DNA of 64,000 nucleotides from an uncultured Muribaculaceae bacterium (GTDB lineage: Bacteria; Bacteroidota; Bacteroidia; Bacteroidales; Muribaculaceae): contig CAJTXL010000001.1 in assembly GCA_910583525.1 (NCBI GenBank), positions 62,001 to 126,000 of the forward strand. Reading direction: 5' to 3'. Shown one piece after another: positions 34,621-43,831 of this stretch (within the stretch, counting starts at the first letter, position 1; every line of letters starts with the position of its first letter). A model generated the notes under the pieces. The model searched no databases. It saw only the letters and a list, made by a program, of their open reading frames with translations, and had not been told where the DNA came from. Position numbers and translations under genes: made by a program.

Positions 34621-35364
34621 TTATAAGCCTCTAATCGCAGCATTGGCTGCGGCCAGTTTTTCAGGAGTGCCGATGTCGTGCCACATATAGTGTTCCGCCG
34701 GGGTATATCCCTGAATATTTATCTTGTCGCAGTGCTCTATATACCAATCCGTTATGCTAAAAGGTATATCTGCCGGCATCTCGGCTATTGCTTTTAGCGT
34801 TGACGATGACAGTATATGCACGCCGCCGAATGCTGCGGCTTTAAGACCGTCGGGGTTCAATGTTTCAGGCTTTACGATGCCTTTGGCAGTATTTTCCCAC
34901 CCTTTTAGCCTGTTACCGGCATCAAAAAGGAAATGACGCGAGCTGTTTCTTGACGGGTCGGAGAGTATCGTCGCATCGGCATTCCAGTCAAGATGTTGCC
35001 CCAACATATCAGTGAGCGAAAAATCGGTCAGAATATCGGCATTGTGAACCACCACAGGCTCGGTATTGTCCCTCAGAAGTTCGCGTTGTATCTTGGCAAG
35101 GCCGCCGCCTGTATCCAACAAAAGTTCGCTTTCGTCGCTGAATGTCACCTTGTCGGCAAAATCCTGCCGCGAAATACAGTCGACAATTTGTTCGGGAAAA
35201 TGATGCAGATTGATTATGAGCCGTCCGGCACCTGCGTCGAGAAGTTTGCGCGCCACTCTTACGACTATAGGCACGCCGCCGACTTCGGCAAGCGCCTTGG
35301 GATGGAAGTCGGTAAACGGTTTTAGCCTCGACCCTATGCCGGCGGCAAATATTACTCCAATCAC
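34621..35364 (-). CDS. nucleotidyltransferase, MurU-like
   Basis: A 247-residue sugar-phosphate nucleotidyltransferase. The signature GIGSRLKPFTDFHPKALAEV is at the N-terminus, VHNADILTDF near 110 supplies metal-binding Asp, and a C-terminal WHDIGTPEKLAAA motif closes the domain. Its start overlaps the kinase-RapZ gene by 4 bases. In the known AmgK-MurU route, AmgK phosphorylates MurNAc or GlcNAc at C1 and MurU turns the product into the UDP-sugar. The neighbour here is an AmgK-like kinase, so a cell-wall-sugar salvage role is the best inference. Confidence 0.85.
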   Translation of the reverse strand: MIGVIFAAGIGSRLKPFTDFHPKALAEVGGVPIVVRVARKLLDAGAGRLIINLHHFPEQIVDCISRQDFADKVTFSDESELLLDTGGGLAKIQRELLRDNTEPVVVHNADILTDFSLTDMLGQHLDWNADATILSDPSRNSSRHFLFDAGNRLKGWENTAKGIVKPETLNPDGLKAAAFGGVHILSSSTLKAIAEMPADIPFSITDWYIEHCDKINIQGYTPAEHYMWHDIGTPEKLAAANAAIRGL

Positions 35365-36800
35365 TTTACGTTGAAAGTTTGCTCCATATCTTGCTCACGG
35401 TGCACGAGTTCGACCTTGACGTTGAATTTCCGTGCTATGTGTTCCGCCGTATGCTGGGCACAATATACCGACCGGTGTTGTCCGCCGGTGCACCCGTAAG
35501 CCACCATCAGATTGGTAAAGCCACGCTCAAGATAGCGCTGCACCGAAGCATCTACGAGTTCATGGCAATGGTCGAGGAATGTGAGCACCTCGCCGTCATC
35601 TTCGAGGAATTTGATGACATTTGCATCGAGACCCGTAAACTGCTTGTAATGCTCATACTTGCCCGGGTTGTTGATGGCCCTGCAATCGAACACATATCCG
35701 CCGCCGTTACCCGATGTATCGTTGGGGATGCCCTTTTTGTATGCAAAGCTGAGCACACGCACAGTAAGCCTATGGCCACCGATTTCATCGGTAAACTGCT
35801 TCAGGTTCACCAATCTGTGAAGCAGTTCGTTGAGATACGGGTATTCGTTGTACGGCTCGTGCAACAGCGCACGAAGATTTGCAATGGCAAAAGGCACGCT
35901 CTGCATGAAGTGGGGCTTTTTCTCGAAATAGCCCCTGAAGCCATATGCACCAAGCACCTGCAAGGTGCGGAACAGCACAAAATGACGTAAGCGTGCATGG
36001 AATTCCTCTCCGCTGATAGTCAGATATTTGTTCAGCGATTTAAGATATTCCTCGAGTAGCTCATGCCTAAGGCTCTCCGGCAAGTTTGCCTTGGCCTGCC
36101 ACAAAAACGATGCCACATCGTAATAGAATGGGCCACGGCGTCCGCCCTGAAAGTCGATGAACCATGGCTCGCCGTCGCGTATCATCACATTGCGGCTTTG
36201 GAAGTCGCGATACATGAAGGTGTTGCCTTGTGCCGACTCCATCAGTACATCCGACAGTGCATGGAAATCGTCTTCAAGCTTGTCTTCTTTGAATTCGATA
36301 CCGGTTGCTTTCAGGAAACAATACTTGAAGTAATTGAGGTCCCACATTATCGAACGTTCGTCGAACTCTACCGCCGGATAGCACACCGAAAAATCCATGT
36401 CTTCGGCTCCTCCGAACTGAATGTCGGGCAACAGACGTATGGTGCGTGCGAGCACATCTTTTTCATGCACCGAGAACGAACGAGTAAGTCTTCCCTTTTC
36501 TATTTCATTGAACAGAAGGGTGTCGCCAAGGTCGGTCTGTATATATGCCATACGGTCGTCGCTGACGGCAAGGACTTCAGGCACCGGCAAACCTTTTTCG
36601 GCAAAATGACGCGCCATATAGATGAACGCATTGTTCTCTTCGACAGAGGTTCCGAGCACTCCTATCAGGCTCTTGCCGCCGTCGCTGTCGCTGAGGCGGA
36701 AATAGCGGCGGTTCGAGCCTGACGACGGCAGTTCCACTACTTTTGTAGGGGCAATGCCATTGATATCGGCATATAGTTTTGTTATTGTTGTGACATCCAT
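35361..36800 (-). CDS. AmgK-like sugar kinase fused to RapZ C-terminal domain
   Basis: A 479-residue two-part protein. Residues 1-335: an aminoglycoside-phosphotransferase fold kinase with the catalytic-loop variant YRDFQSRNVM near 195 (Arg-Asp where His-x-Asp is usual) and the metal motif FIDFQGGRRGP near 211. Residues about 345-479: the RapZ C-terminal domain with GCTGGQHRSV near 432-441 followed by AEHIA. In E. coli RapZ senses glucosamine-6-phosphate through this domain and controls GlmS through RNA decay. The fusion beside a MurU-like gene suggests a sugar kinase regulated by an amino-sugar phosphate; this is inference. It lies 20 bases after recQ. Confidence 0.87.
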   Translation of the reverse strand: MDVTTITKLYADINGIAPTKVVELPSSGSNRRYFRLSDSDGGKSLIGVLGTSVEENNAFIYMARHFAEKGLPVPEVLAVSDDRMAYIQTDLGDTLLFNEIEKGRLTRSFSVHEKDVLARTIRLLPDIQFGGAEDMDFSVCYPAVEFDERSIMWDLNYFKYCFLKATGIEFKEDKLEDDFHALSDVLMESAQGNTFMYRDFQSRNVMIRDGEPWFIDFQGGRRGPFYYDVASFLWQAKANLPESLRHELLEEYLKSLNKYLTISGEEFHARLRHFVLFRTLQVLGAYGFRGYFEKKPHFMQSVPFAIANLRALLHEPYNEYPYLNELLHRLVNLKQFTDEIGGHRLTVRVLSFAYKKGIPNDTSGNGGGYVFDCRAINNPGKYEHYKQFTGLDANVIKFLEDDGEVLTFLDHCHELVDASVQRYLERGFTNLMVAYGCTGGQHRSVYCAQHTAEHIARKFNVKVELVHREQDMEQTFNVK

Positions 36801-36820
36801 TGGTGTTCGTGAGGGACTAT

Positions 36821-39007
36821 TTAGTTTCCGAGGTCGGAAAGGAATTTTATGCGTACGAGACGTATTTCATCTTCATTATAGTCGGGGCAAAGCTCCTTAT
36901 AGGCATCGCTGAGACTGTCTGATTTGCTTTTGCGGAAATAATCGAAGACTTCTTCCTGGTCTTCGGGGTCTATCAGTTCGTCGATGAAATATGACAGATT
37001 GAGTCGTGTGCCGGCATTGACGATTCCCTCGATTTCATCGAGCAGACGTTCATAGTCTATGCCGTTTATCTCAGCTATTTCATTGAGGTCTATTTTACGG
37101 TCGATAGCCTGGATAATGGAGATTTTCAGTTTGCTTTTGTTCGCCACTGTGCGTATGCGCAAATCTTCGGGGCGCTCGATTTCATTCTCTTCTACATAGG
37201 TCTTGATAACCTTGACGAACTCCTGACCGTAGCGCCCTGCTTTGCCCGAACCTACGCCGGGAATATTGGCGAGCTCTTCGATGGTTATGGGATATGTCGT
37301 TGCCATCGCCTCGAGCGACGGGTCCTGGAAAATGACATACGGTGGCAAATCGAGGCCCTGAGCGATTTTGCGCCTGAGAGCATTCAGTATCGCGAAGAGT
37401 TCGGGGTCTGCAGCACATGACCCGCCGCTTTTTATGACGGGTTCTTCGTCGGCGGCATCTTCCGAAAAATCGTTGTCCTCGACAATCTTGAACGACTTGG
37501 GATTTTTAAGGAATTTATGCCCCTTTTCGGTAATGCGCAATATACCGTAATTTTCGATGCCACGTTCGATATAGCCGTCTATTATGGCTTGCTGTATGAC
37601 AGCATTGAGGAATTTGGGGCTTGCACCTTCGCAACAGCCGAATACTTCGGCTTCGTCGTGGCGGTAAGAGCGGACGTCGGCCGAAGCCCGGCCAATCATT
37701 ACGTCCACAATATAATCGGTTTTGAATTTTTCTTTAAGAGCGGCAATAGTTTCCAAAGCCGCGCACAAATCATCTTTTGCTTCCACTTTCTTTTTGGGAT
37801 TGAGGCAGTTGTCACAGTTCCCACAGTTCTCCGAGCCGTATGTCTCTCCGAAATAGTGCAGCAGCGAGCGCCTGCGGCACACCGAAGACTCTGCATACGA
37901 AGCAGTCTCGGCAAGCAGCTGACGGCCTATCTCCTGCTCGGCAAGAGGCTTGCCCTGCATGAATTTCTCCATTTTCTGGAGGTCTTTACGGGCATAGAAT
38001 GTCAGGCAGATGCCCTCTCCTCCGTCACGTCCTGCACGGCCGGTTTCCTGATAATAACCTTCAAGCGATTTCGGAATGTCGTAATGTATGACAAAACGCA
38101 CATCGGGCTTGTCAATGCCCATTCCGAATGCAATTGTCGCCACTATGACATCGACCTTCTCAAGAAGGAACGCGTCCTGATTCTCTGCACGGGTTGCAGG
38201 ATCCATGCCGGCATGGTACGGAAGTGCACGTATGGCATTGACACGCAACAGTTCGGCAAGTTCCTCTACTCTGCGACGCGACAGGCAATAGATTATGCCC
38301 GACTTTCCGGAGCGCTGTTTGATGAAACGGATTATGTCACGGTCGACGGCTGATGTCTTGGGTCTCACCTCATAATAGAGGTTTGGCCTATTGAACGACG
38401 ACTTGAATATTGCGGCATCGACCATAGCAAGGTTTTTCTGTATGTCGTGCTGGACCTTGGGGGTGGCCGTTGCCGTCAATGCTATCACGGGTCTGGTGCC
38501 TATTTCTGATATGATGGGTCTGATTCGCCTGTATTCGGGACGAAAATCATGGCCCCACTCAGAAATACAATGAGCTTCGTCTACGGCATAGAACGATATG
38601 GGAACTGTTTTAAGAAAATCTATATTTTCATCTTTTGTAAGAGATTCCGGTGCCACATAAAGCATCTTGGTCTTCCCGTTGGCGATGTCGGCCTTTACGG
38701 CATCTATCGCCGTTTTTGTCAGGGAAGAGTTGAGAAAATGCGCCACTGCATCGTTCTCGCTGTAGTGGCGTATGGCATCCACCTGGTTTTTCATCAACGC
38801 TATAAGCGGCGATATTATTATGGCCGTGCCTTCGCTCATAAGCGCAGGCAATTGGTAGCATAATGATTTTCCGCCGCCGGTAGGCATTATGACGAAAGTG
38901 TCGCGCCCTGAGAGGAGGCTCAGCATGATTGCTTCCTGATTGCCCTTGAAGGTGTCAAATCCGAAGTGGTATTTGAGGGCGTCGGCGAGTTGTTGTGTGG
39001 TTACCAT
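36821..39007 (-). CDS. recQ: ATP-dependent DNA helicase RecQ
   Basis: A 728-residue 3'-5' helicase. Walker A MPTGGGKSLCYQLPAL is near residue 40, DEAH box with the aromatic-rich loop ISEWGHDFRPEYRRI near 140-155, motif VI YYQETGRAGRDG near 320, zinc-binding cysteines C-R-R-R through C-G-N-C-D-N-C near 380-402, an RQC winged-helix region, then an HRDC domain near 540-610. About 110 further residues extend the C-terminus beyond the E. coli length. Part of the clpP-clpX-recQ run; 36 bases after clpX. Confidence 0.96.
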   Translation of the reverse strand: MVTTQQLADALKYHFGFDTFKGNQEAIMLSLLSGRDTFVIMPTGGGKSLCYQLPALMSEGTAIIISPLIALMKNQVDAIRHYSENDAVAHFLNSSLTKTAIDAVKADIANGKTKMLYVAPESLTKDENIDFLKTVPISFYAVDEAHCISEWGHDFRPEYRRIRPIISEIGTRPVIALTATATPKVQHDIQKNLAMVDAAIFKSSFNRPNLYYEVRPKTSAVDRDIIRFIKQRSGKSGIIYCLSRRRVEELAELLRVNAIRALPYHAGMDPATRAENQDAFLLEKVDVIVATIAFGMGIDKPDVRFVIHYDIPKSLEGYYQETGRAGRDGGEGICLTFYARKDLQKMEKFMQGKPLAEQEIGRQLLAETASYAESSVCRRRSLLHYFGETYGSENCGNCDNCLNPKKKVEAKDDLCAALETIAALKEKFKTDYIVDVMIGRASADVRSYRHDEAEVFGCCEGASPKFLNAVIQQAIIDGYIERGIENYGILRITEKGHKFLKNPKSFKIVEDNDFSEDAADEEPVIKSGGSCAADPELFAILNALRRKIAQGLDLPPYVIFQDPSLEAMATTYPITIEELANIPGVGSGKAGRYGQEFVKVIKTYVEENEIERPEDLRIRTVANKSKLKISIIQAIDRKIDLNEIAEINGIDYERLLDEIEGIVNAGTRLNLSYFIDELIDPEDQEEVFDYFRKSKSDSLSDAYKELCPDYNEDEIRLVRIKFLSDLGN

Positions 39008-39043
39008 CAGAGGTGAGATGTTTTGTGTGGCTAATTGTGTGGT

Positions 39044-40348
39044 TCAGACCGCAGCGGCATCGAAATGCGCCGCTTCAAGCTGTTCGGCGCAGTATTTCGG
39101 CGTCACAGTGAATGTCTTGGTCTTGGATGACGGAATGTCGTACATGGGATTCATCATTATTGTTTCTACAATCGAACGCAGCCCTCGCGCACCGAGTTTG
39201 AACTCGATGGCTTTGTCTACGATATAGTCGAGGGCTTCCGGCTCGAATACAAGCTCGACACCGTCCATGGCGAACAGCTTGATATACTGTCGCACGATGG
39301 CATTTTTAGGTTCCGTAAGGATACGGCGCAAAGCGTCGCGGTCGAGCGGCAACAGATGCGTCAATATCGGCAGTCGCCCTATGATTTCAGGAATAAGGCC
39401 GAATGTGCGCAGGTCTTGTGGTGCGACGTGGCTCATAAAGCGGTCACGTTCGACCTTACGCGACGCCGCGTCTGTCGAAAAGCCCACGAAGCTGGAGTTC
39501 AACCTATGTGCTATCGCCTGCTCGATGCCTTCGAAAGCGCCGCCGCAGATAAAGAGGATGTCTTTTGTGTCTACAGCAATCATGGGCTGCTCAGGGTGTT
39601 TGCGGCCGCCTTGCGGAGGCACGTTGACCACGGAACCTTCGAGAAGTTTGAGCAGGCCTTGCTGTACGCCTTCACCACCTACATCTCTGGTGATAGAAGG
39701 ATTGTCGCCCTTTCGCGCGATTTTGTCGATTTCGTCGATAAACACAATGCCGCGTTGGGCGCGCTTGACATCGTAGTCAGCCACCTGCAGCAGGCGTGTA
39801 AGAAGGCTTTCGATATCTTCGCCCACATATCCGGCTTGGGTTAGAACAGTAGCGTCGACTATAGTGAAAGGAACATCAAGTATTTTTGCTATAGTGCGGG
39901 CTATCAGCGTTTTTCCTGTGCCTGTCGGCCCGACCATTATGATGTTGCTCTTTTCGATTTCGACACCGTCTTTGTCTTGTGGCTGGTCAAGACGCTTGTA
40001 GTGATTGTAGACAGCCACCGACAGATATTTTTTTGCCTGTTCCTGCCCTATTATATATTGGTCGAGAAATTCTTTTATCTCGTGCGGCTTCGGGATTTCC
40101 TTGGCCGGTTCCTGTGCGGCTTTTTTATGGCCGGAACGGCCGGTCGCGGCCCGTGCTCGCGCTATAGTGGCATCTTGTTCGTCATCATCTGCCGGGGCAC
40201 CCAACCCAAGCATCGTTGCGGCTGTTTCCAGACAGTCGAGGCATATGCCGGCGTCTTCTCCCGGCGAGGGCAATATTGTCGCCCCGTCGGCCTCGGTGCG
40301 TCCGCAGAAACTGCAATGCAACTGCATGGGCATTTTTTTCTTTGCCAT
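39044..40348 (-). CDS. clpX: ATP-dependent Clp protease ATP-binding subunit ClpX
   Basis: A 434-residue AAA+ unfoldase. N-terminal zinc-binding domain with CSFCGRTEADG and CLDC (residues about 11-40), Walker A GPTGTGKT near 125, pore loop GYVG near 160, Walker B VFIDEIDK near 195, and a C-terminal small domain. It feeds tagged proteins to ClpP, whose gene lies 14 bases upstream. Length typical. Confidence 0.98.
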   Translation of the reverse strand: MAKKKMPMQLHCSFCGRTEADGATILPSPGEDAGICLDCLETAATMLGLGAPADDDEQDATIARARAATGRSGHKKAAQEPAKEIPKPHEIKEFLDQYIIGQEQAKKYLSVAVYNHYKRLDQPQDKDGVEIEKSNIIMVGPTGTGKTLIARTIAKILDVPFTIVDATVLTQAGYVGEDIESLLTRLLQVADYDVKRAQRGIVFIDEIDKIARKGDNPSITRDVGGEGVQQGLLKLLEGSVVNVPPQGGRKHPEQPMIAVDTKDILFICGGAFEGIEQAIAHRLNSSFVGFSTDAASRKVERDRFMSHVAPQDLRTFGLIPEIIGRLPILTHLLPLDRDALRRILTEPKNAIVRQYIKLFAMDGVELVFEPEALDYIVDKAIEFKLGARGLRSIVETIMMNPMYDIPSSKTKTFTVTPKYCAEQLEAAHFDAAAV

Positions 40349-40362
40349 TTCTACAATTCTTA

Positions 40363-41058
40363 TTACTTGTTGGTCTTGACGAGCACCCGGTCAATCATGC
40401 CGTATTCAAGAGCCTCTTCCGACGTCATCCAATAATCTCGGTCAGAGTCGCGCTCGACTTTGTCGAACGGTTGGCCGGAATGGTCTGAAATGATATGGTA
40501 AAGTTCCTGTTTGAGTTTCTTGATTTCGCGCACGGTGATTTCCATATCGGTGGCCTGTCCTTGCGCACCGCCCATGGGCTGGTGTATCATCACACGCGAG
40601 TGTCGGAGTGCAAAACGTTTGCCTTTCTCACCGGCAACAAGCAGTACCGCGGCCATCGAGGCGGCGATACCGGTGCAGATTGTGGTGACATCCGACGAGA
40701 TGTACTGCATCGTGTCGTAAATCCCGAGACCGGCATAAACCGAACCGCCGGGCGAGTTGATGTAGATTGAAACATCCTTGCCGGGGTCGGCAGAGTCGAG
40801 ATACAGAAGCTGAGCCTGTATCACATTGGCAGTGTAATCGTTTACCTCTGTACCAAGGAAAATAATGCGGTCCATCATCAGGCGTGAGAATACGTCCATC
40901 TGAGCGACATTAAGCGAGCGCTCCTCGATGATGGTGGGGCTTATGTATGAGTCGACCGGCGCTGCGGCCTTGGAAGTAAAGGCTGCATACTGGTCAAGTG
41001 CATTGCCGTTCATGTTAAGGTGATGGACGGCGAAATTACGAAAATCGTTTTTGTTCAT
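40363..41058 (-). CDS. clpP: ATP-dependent Clp protease proteolytic subunit
   Basis: A 231-residue serine protease subunit that assembles into double heptamers. Catalytic Ser134 is in GIAASMAAVLL, where Ala follows the usual Met instead of the common Gly; His159 is in VMIHQPMGGAQGQ; the C-terminal TSEEALEYGMID motif is intact. The N-terminus is about 25 residues longer than mature E. coli ClpP, consistent with a propeptide. It is the first gene of the clpP-clpX-recQ-kinase-MurU run; promoter at 41111-41118. tig is not next to it. Confidence 0.97.
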   Translation of the reverse strand: MNKNDFRNFAVHHLNMNGNALDQYAAFTSKAAAPVDSYISPTIIEERSLNVAQMDVFSRLMMDRIIFLGTEVNDYTANVIQAQLLYLDSADPGKDVSIYINSPGGSVYAGLGIYDTMQYISSDVTTICTGIAASMAAVLLVAGEKGKRFALRHSRVMIHQPMGGAQGQATDMEITVREIKKLKQELYHIISDHSGQPFDKVERDSDRDYWMTSEEALEYGMIDRVLVKTNK

Positions 41059-41110
41059 ATTATATGTTTGAAAAGACGTGAGACGGAGTACTCCGTCCGT
41101 ATTTCTTTTT

Positions 41111-41118
41111 CAAAATTA
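41111..41118 (-). promoter_or_regulatory. -7 promoter element of clpP
   Basis: Minus-strand TAATTTTG matches TAnnTTTG, 52 bases before the clpP ATG. It shares the divergent region with the box at 41182. Confidence 0.6.
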
Positions 41119-41181
41119 ATCATTTTTTTGCGGTTGCACAAATAAATTGTCGAACATCTCCCAAAAAATTTAGAGAAATCG

Positions 41182-41189
41182 TAACTTTG
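41182..41189 (+). promoter_or_regulatory. -7 promoter element of the AlkD-like gene
   Basis: TAACTTTG, exact consensus, 38 bases before the ATG at 41228. Confidence 0.7.
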
Positions 41190-41227
41190 CAATACCTATT
41201 GAACCGATTAGAACATCTGCCATAAAT

Positions 41228-41773
41228 ATGGAGACACACGTTTACAACCCGATGCAAACCGTCAAACGACATTTTTTCGCATTACGAAACGGCGTAATAG
41301 CAGACACTTTACGCAAAGCCGGCTCGCCATTCAAAATCATTTTTGGTCTTAATTTGCCGCAAATCGCCGATATCGCGGCCGAAACCGGTACATCGCCGGA
41401 ACTTGCCGAAGCATTGTGGAACAACTCCACGACACGCGAAAGCATGTTGATGGCACCGATGCTTGTGGATAGGACCTCTTTTTCTGAGGCCGATGCACGC
41501 CGATGGATTTCTTCGGTTCCATGTACGGAAATTTCCGACGTACTTTGCCATCGGCTGTTAAGACACTGCCAGTTTGCATGGCCGCTTGCCGAAAGCCTTG
41601 TCAGCTCACCGGCGGGAGAGTTTGACAGATATATAGGTTTAAGATTGTTATTCAATATTGTAGGTCAAGACCCGGCAAAAGCCTTGTCGATTTCTTCGCA
41701 ATTCAGAGGCGACCGGTTGGCTGATATGCTGTCGGAAGAAGCCCGTTTTCTGATGGGCTGCGAAAACGATTAA
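41228..41773 (+). CDS. DNA alkylation repair (AlkD-like) family protein
   Basis: A 181-residue all-helical protein resembling the AlkD/HEAT-repeat DNA glycosylase family. Segments ALWNNSTTRESMLMAPMLVD, FSEADARRWISSV and FDRYIGLRLLFNIV fit the repeated helices. At 181 residues it is shorter than the 220-240 usual for AlkD, so it may be a short subfamily. It has its own promoter. A glycosylase activity on alkylated bases is inferred from the fold only; catalytic residues could not be mapped with confidence. Confidence 0.7.
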   Translation: METHVYNPMQTVKRHFFALRNGVIADTLRKAGSPFKIIFGLNLPQIADIAAETGTSPELAEALWNNSTTRESMLMAPMLVDRTSFSEADARRWISSVPCTEISDVLCHRLLRHCQFAWPLAESLVSSPAGEFDRYIGLRLLFNIVGQDPAKALSISSQFRGDRLADMLSEEARFLMGCEND

Positions 41774-41848
41774 AATGGAATTTGGCTCGTCTTGACAAAC
41801 ATTAACCTGCGCTGCAGTGTTGAATAATATATTATATTCATCACAAAA

Positions 41849-43180
41849 ATGCGCATAATGAAAGTCAAGACACTCTTTGCCACTTTTTTGCTTGCCTCGG
41901 CATCTTTGTCACTGCATGCTGTAGACAAGGCCGCCACCGACATACAGATTGACTCTACATTAAAATCAAATAAGATAGTATTTATCGACGGGCGTCCGGC
42001 GCCACAAGACACCCAACACTATGTCGATTCTGTGCGTAGAGTTATTTCTGCGTTTTACTACGACCAGTTCCGCCATTTTCAAGACCCGGGAGCGCCTTAT
42101 TTCCTTTTCATGAGCAAAGACGCCACACTCGCCATGGGCATGGGCGGCGCAGTGCGCATGAGAGGATATTACGATTGGGGCGGCGCAATACCGGCAAGCG
42201 GGTTTGCGCCATATCTTATACCGATGCACCCTTCTCCTACCGACATGAGGCATTTCGGCACCACGCCTGCCGGGACATGTCTGTTCTTTCGTGTCATCGG
42301 ACGAAATAAGCTCCTTGGTGATTATCAGCTATATATAGAGGCAAATTTCAACGGATATCAGTCACGCGATTTTCATCTGAAAAAAGCCTATGCTATTGTC
42401 AACGACTTTACAATAGGCTATGCCTCGTCGACATTCTCCGACCCGGCTGCGTTGCCACCTACGGTCGACGCCCAAGGTCCGAACAACAAAATCAGCCCCA
42501 CGGCGGTTCTCGTCCGCTATATGCCGGTAGTGCGCGACCGTTGGGTATTTGCAATATCGGGAGAAACGCCCTCGGGAGCGCTTGATGTTGATGACAGAAA
42601 TACGGCTAAGGTCAGCACCTGGATGCCGGATTGGGCGGCCTTCGCGCAGTATCAATGGGACCCGAACCAACATGTACGTCTGTCTGGCATAGTCCGCACA
42701 TTATCTTATCGCGACTTGGTGAAAGAGAAAAACCACAATCGCATCGGATGGGGCATACAGCTTAGTTCGGTGGCGCATCCGCATCCTCAGCTTACCACAT
42801 ATCTGACTGCAAACTACGGGCATGGCTATGCCGGTCTCGGCGGAGATTTGCTCATAGGCAACTACGACCTTGTCGCAGACCCCGATGCTCCTGGCAGAAT
42901 GTACGCTCCGGCATCTTTCGGATGGTGCCTGGGATTGCAGTATAATATTCTTCCGAATCTATTCGTAAGCGCGTCGGCAAGCCAGACCCGTTATCTTCCG
43001 TCGCGGCGCATAAGCCCTGACGAATATAAATATGGCATATTCTCGGCAATAAACGTTTTCTGGAACCTTACGCCGAGAATACAGGTGGCCGCAGAATTTG
43101 ACTTTGGCAAACGTCAGAATTTCTCACACGAGCACCGTTACGCCAAACGCATCGGCGCCATGTGCCAATTCTCATTCTGA
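41849..43180 (+). CDS. outer-membrane porin, DcaP-like
   Basis: A 443-residue beta-barrel protein with a signal peptide (MKVKTLFATFLLASASLSLHA). The mature part has a short helical or coiled region with SVRRVISAFYYDQFRHFQDP and then alternating strand patterns, including FLFMSKDATLAMGMGGAVRMRGYYDWG, split here only for reading, and terminates FSF as expected for BAM-recognised barrels. DcaP-type porins admit small anionic solutes. Two close ATGs (41849 and 41858) exist and either gives the same mature protein. No consensus promoter is seen in the 75-base gap, so it may be read from the AlkD-like gene. It converges on the HD gene with 13 bases between. Confidence 0.82.
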   Translation: MRIMKVKTLFATFLLASASLSLHAVDKAATDIQIDSTLKSNKIVFIDGRPAPQDTQHYVDSVRRVISAFYYDQFRHFQDPGAPYFLFMSKDATLAMGMGGAVRMRGYYDWGGAIPASGFAPYLIPMHPSPTDMRHFGTTPAGTCLFFRVIGRNKLLGDYQLYIEANFNGYQSRDFHLKKAYAIVNDFTIGYASSTFSDPAALPPTVDAQGPNNKISPTAVLVRYMPVVRDRWVFAISGETPSGALDVDDRNTAKVSTWMPDWAAFAQYQWDPNQHVRLSGIVRTLSYRDLVKEKNHNRIGWGIQLSSVAHPHPQLTTYLTANYGHGYAGLGGDLLIGNYDLVADPDAPGRMYAPASFGWCLGLQYNILPNLFVSASASQTRYLPSRRISPDEYKYGIFSAINVFWNLTPRIQVAAEFDFGKRQNFSHEHRYAKRIGAMCQFSF

Positions 43181-43193
43181 ATATGCTATAAAA

Positions 43194-43811
43194 TCAGTAT
43201 TTCTTGCCGGGTCGTTCGAGCATTGCCGACGCTATTGTATCGGCCGAATGGATAAGCGACTGTAGAGGCGTCAGTCTGCCGGCCTGACGGTAGAAGCGCT
43301 CGTCGTCGCGCGACAAATTCCACGGCCCCATGTGCCAGCGTATGGCATATATTTCTTCGTCGGTCAAATCAAGGCCTGACTGGAGAAGCAATATCACAGA
43401 CTTCTCGCCGTGGCCTACCGGAAAATGCTCGTCATGGATTTCGTACGTTTCGATTTCTTCATACGTCCCTATCTCATTGCGGCGTTTTTTGCGGACGAGT
43501 TCGTAGAAATCGGCCTTGCATACATCGTGCAGCAATGCGGCGATGGCAATGCTGTCTGTCGGCAGCTGGCTTTCGAGGTCGGGACGTTCGCGCACTACCC
43601 ACTCTCGGGTATTCATTGCCGCATCGTACACATTGAGCGAATGGTCAAGAAGACCGCTGGGATAAGCATAATGGCCTTGAGCCGACGCCGGAGCCGTAAA
43701 AAAGCCCCAGCTGTCAAGGTCTTCAATCACATAATCGATGTTTTCGCGGTTCGTGGCACGCAATATTTCGATGAAACGGCTGCGTGCATCAACGTTTATG
43801 TTGCTATCCAT
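43194..43811 (-). CDS. HD domain phosphohydrolase
   Basis: A 205-residue protein with an HD metal-binding pattern: H in YPSGLLDHSLNV near residue 55, the H-D pair in ALLHDVCKADFY near 93, and a later WHMGPW. HD proteins hydrolyse phosphates of nucleotides or signalling molecules; the substrate is not predictable. It is the last gene of a three-gene leftward group after the cardiolipin synthase gene (20 bases). Confidence 0.82.
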   Translation of the reverse strand: MDSNINVDARSRFIEILRATNRENIDYVIEDLDSWGFFTAPASAQGHYAYPSGLLDHSLNVYDAAMNTREWVVRERPDLESQLPTDSIAIAALLHDVCKADFYELVRKKRRNEIGTYEEIETYEIHDEHFPVGHGEKSVILLLQSGLDLTDEEIYAIRWHMGPWNLSRDDERFYRQAGRLTPLQSLIHSADTIASAMLERPGKKY

Positions 43812-43831
43812 GAGTCAATATAAAAAACCTT

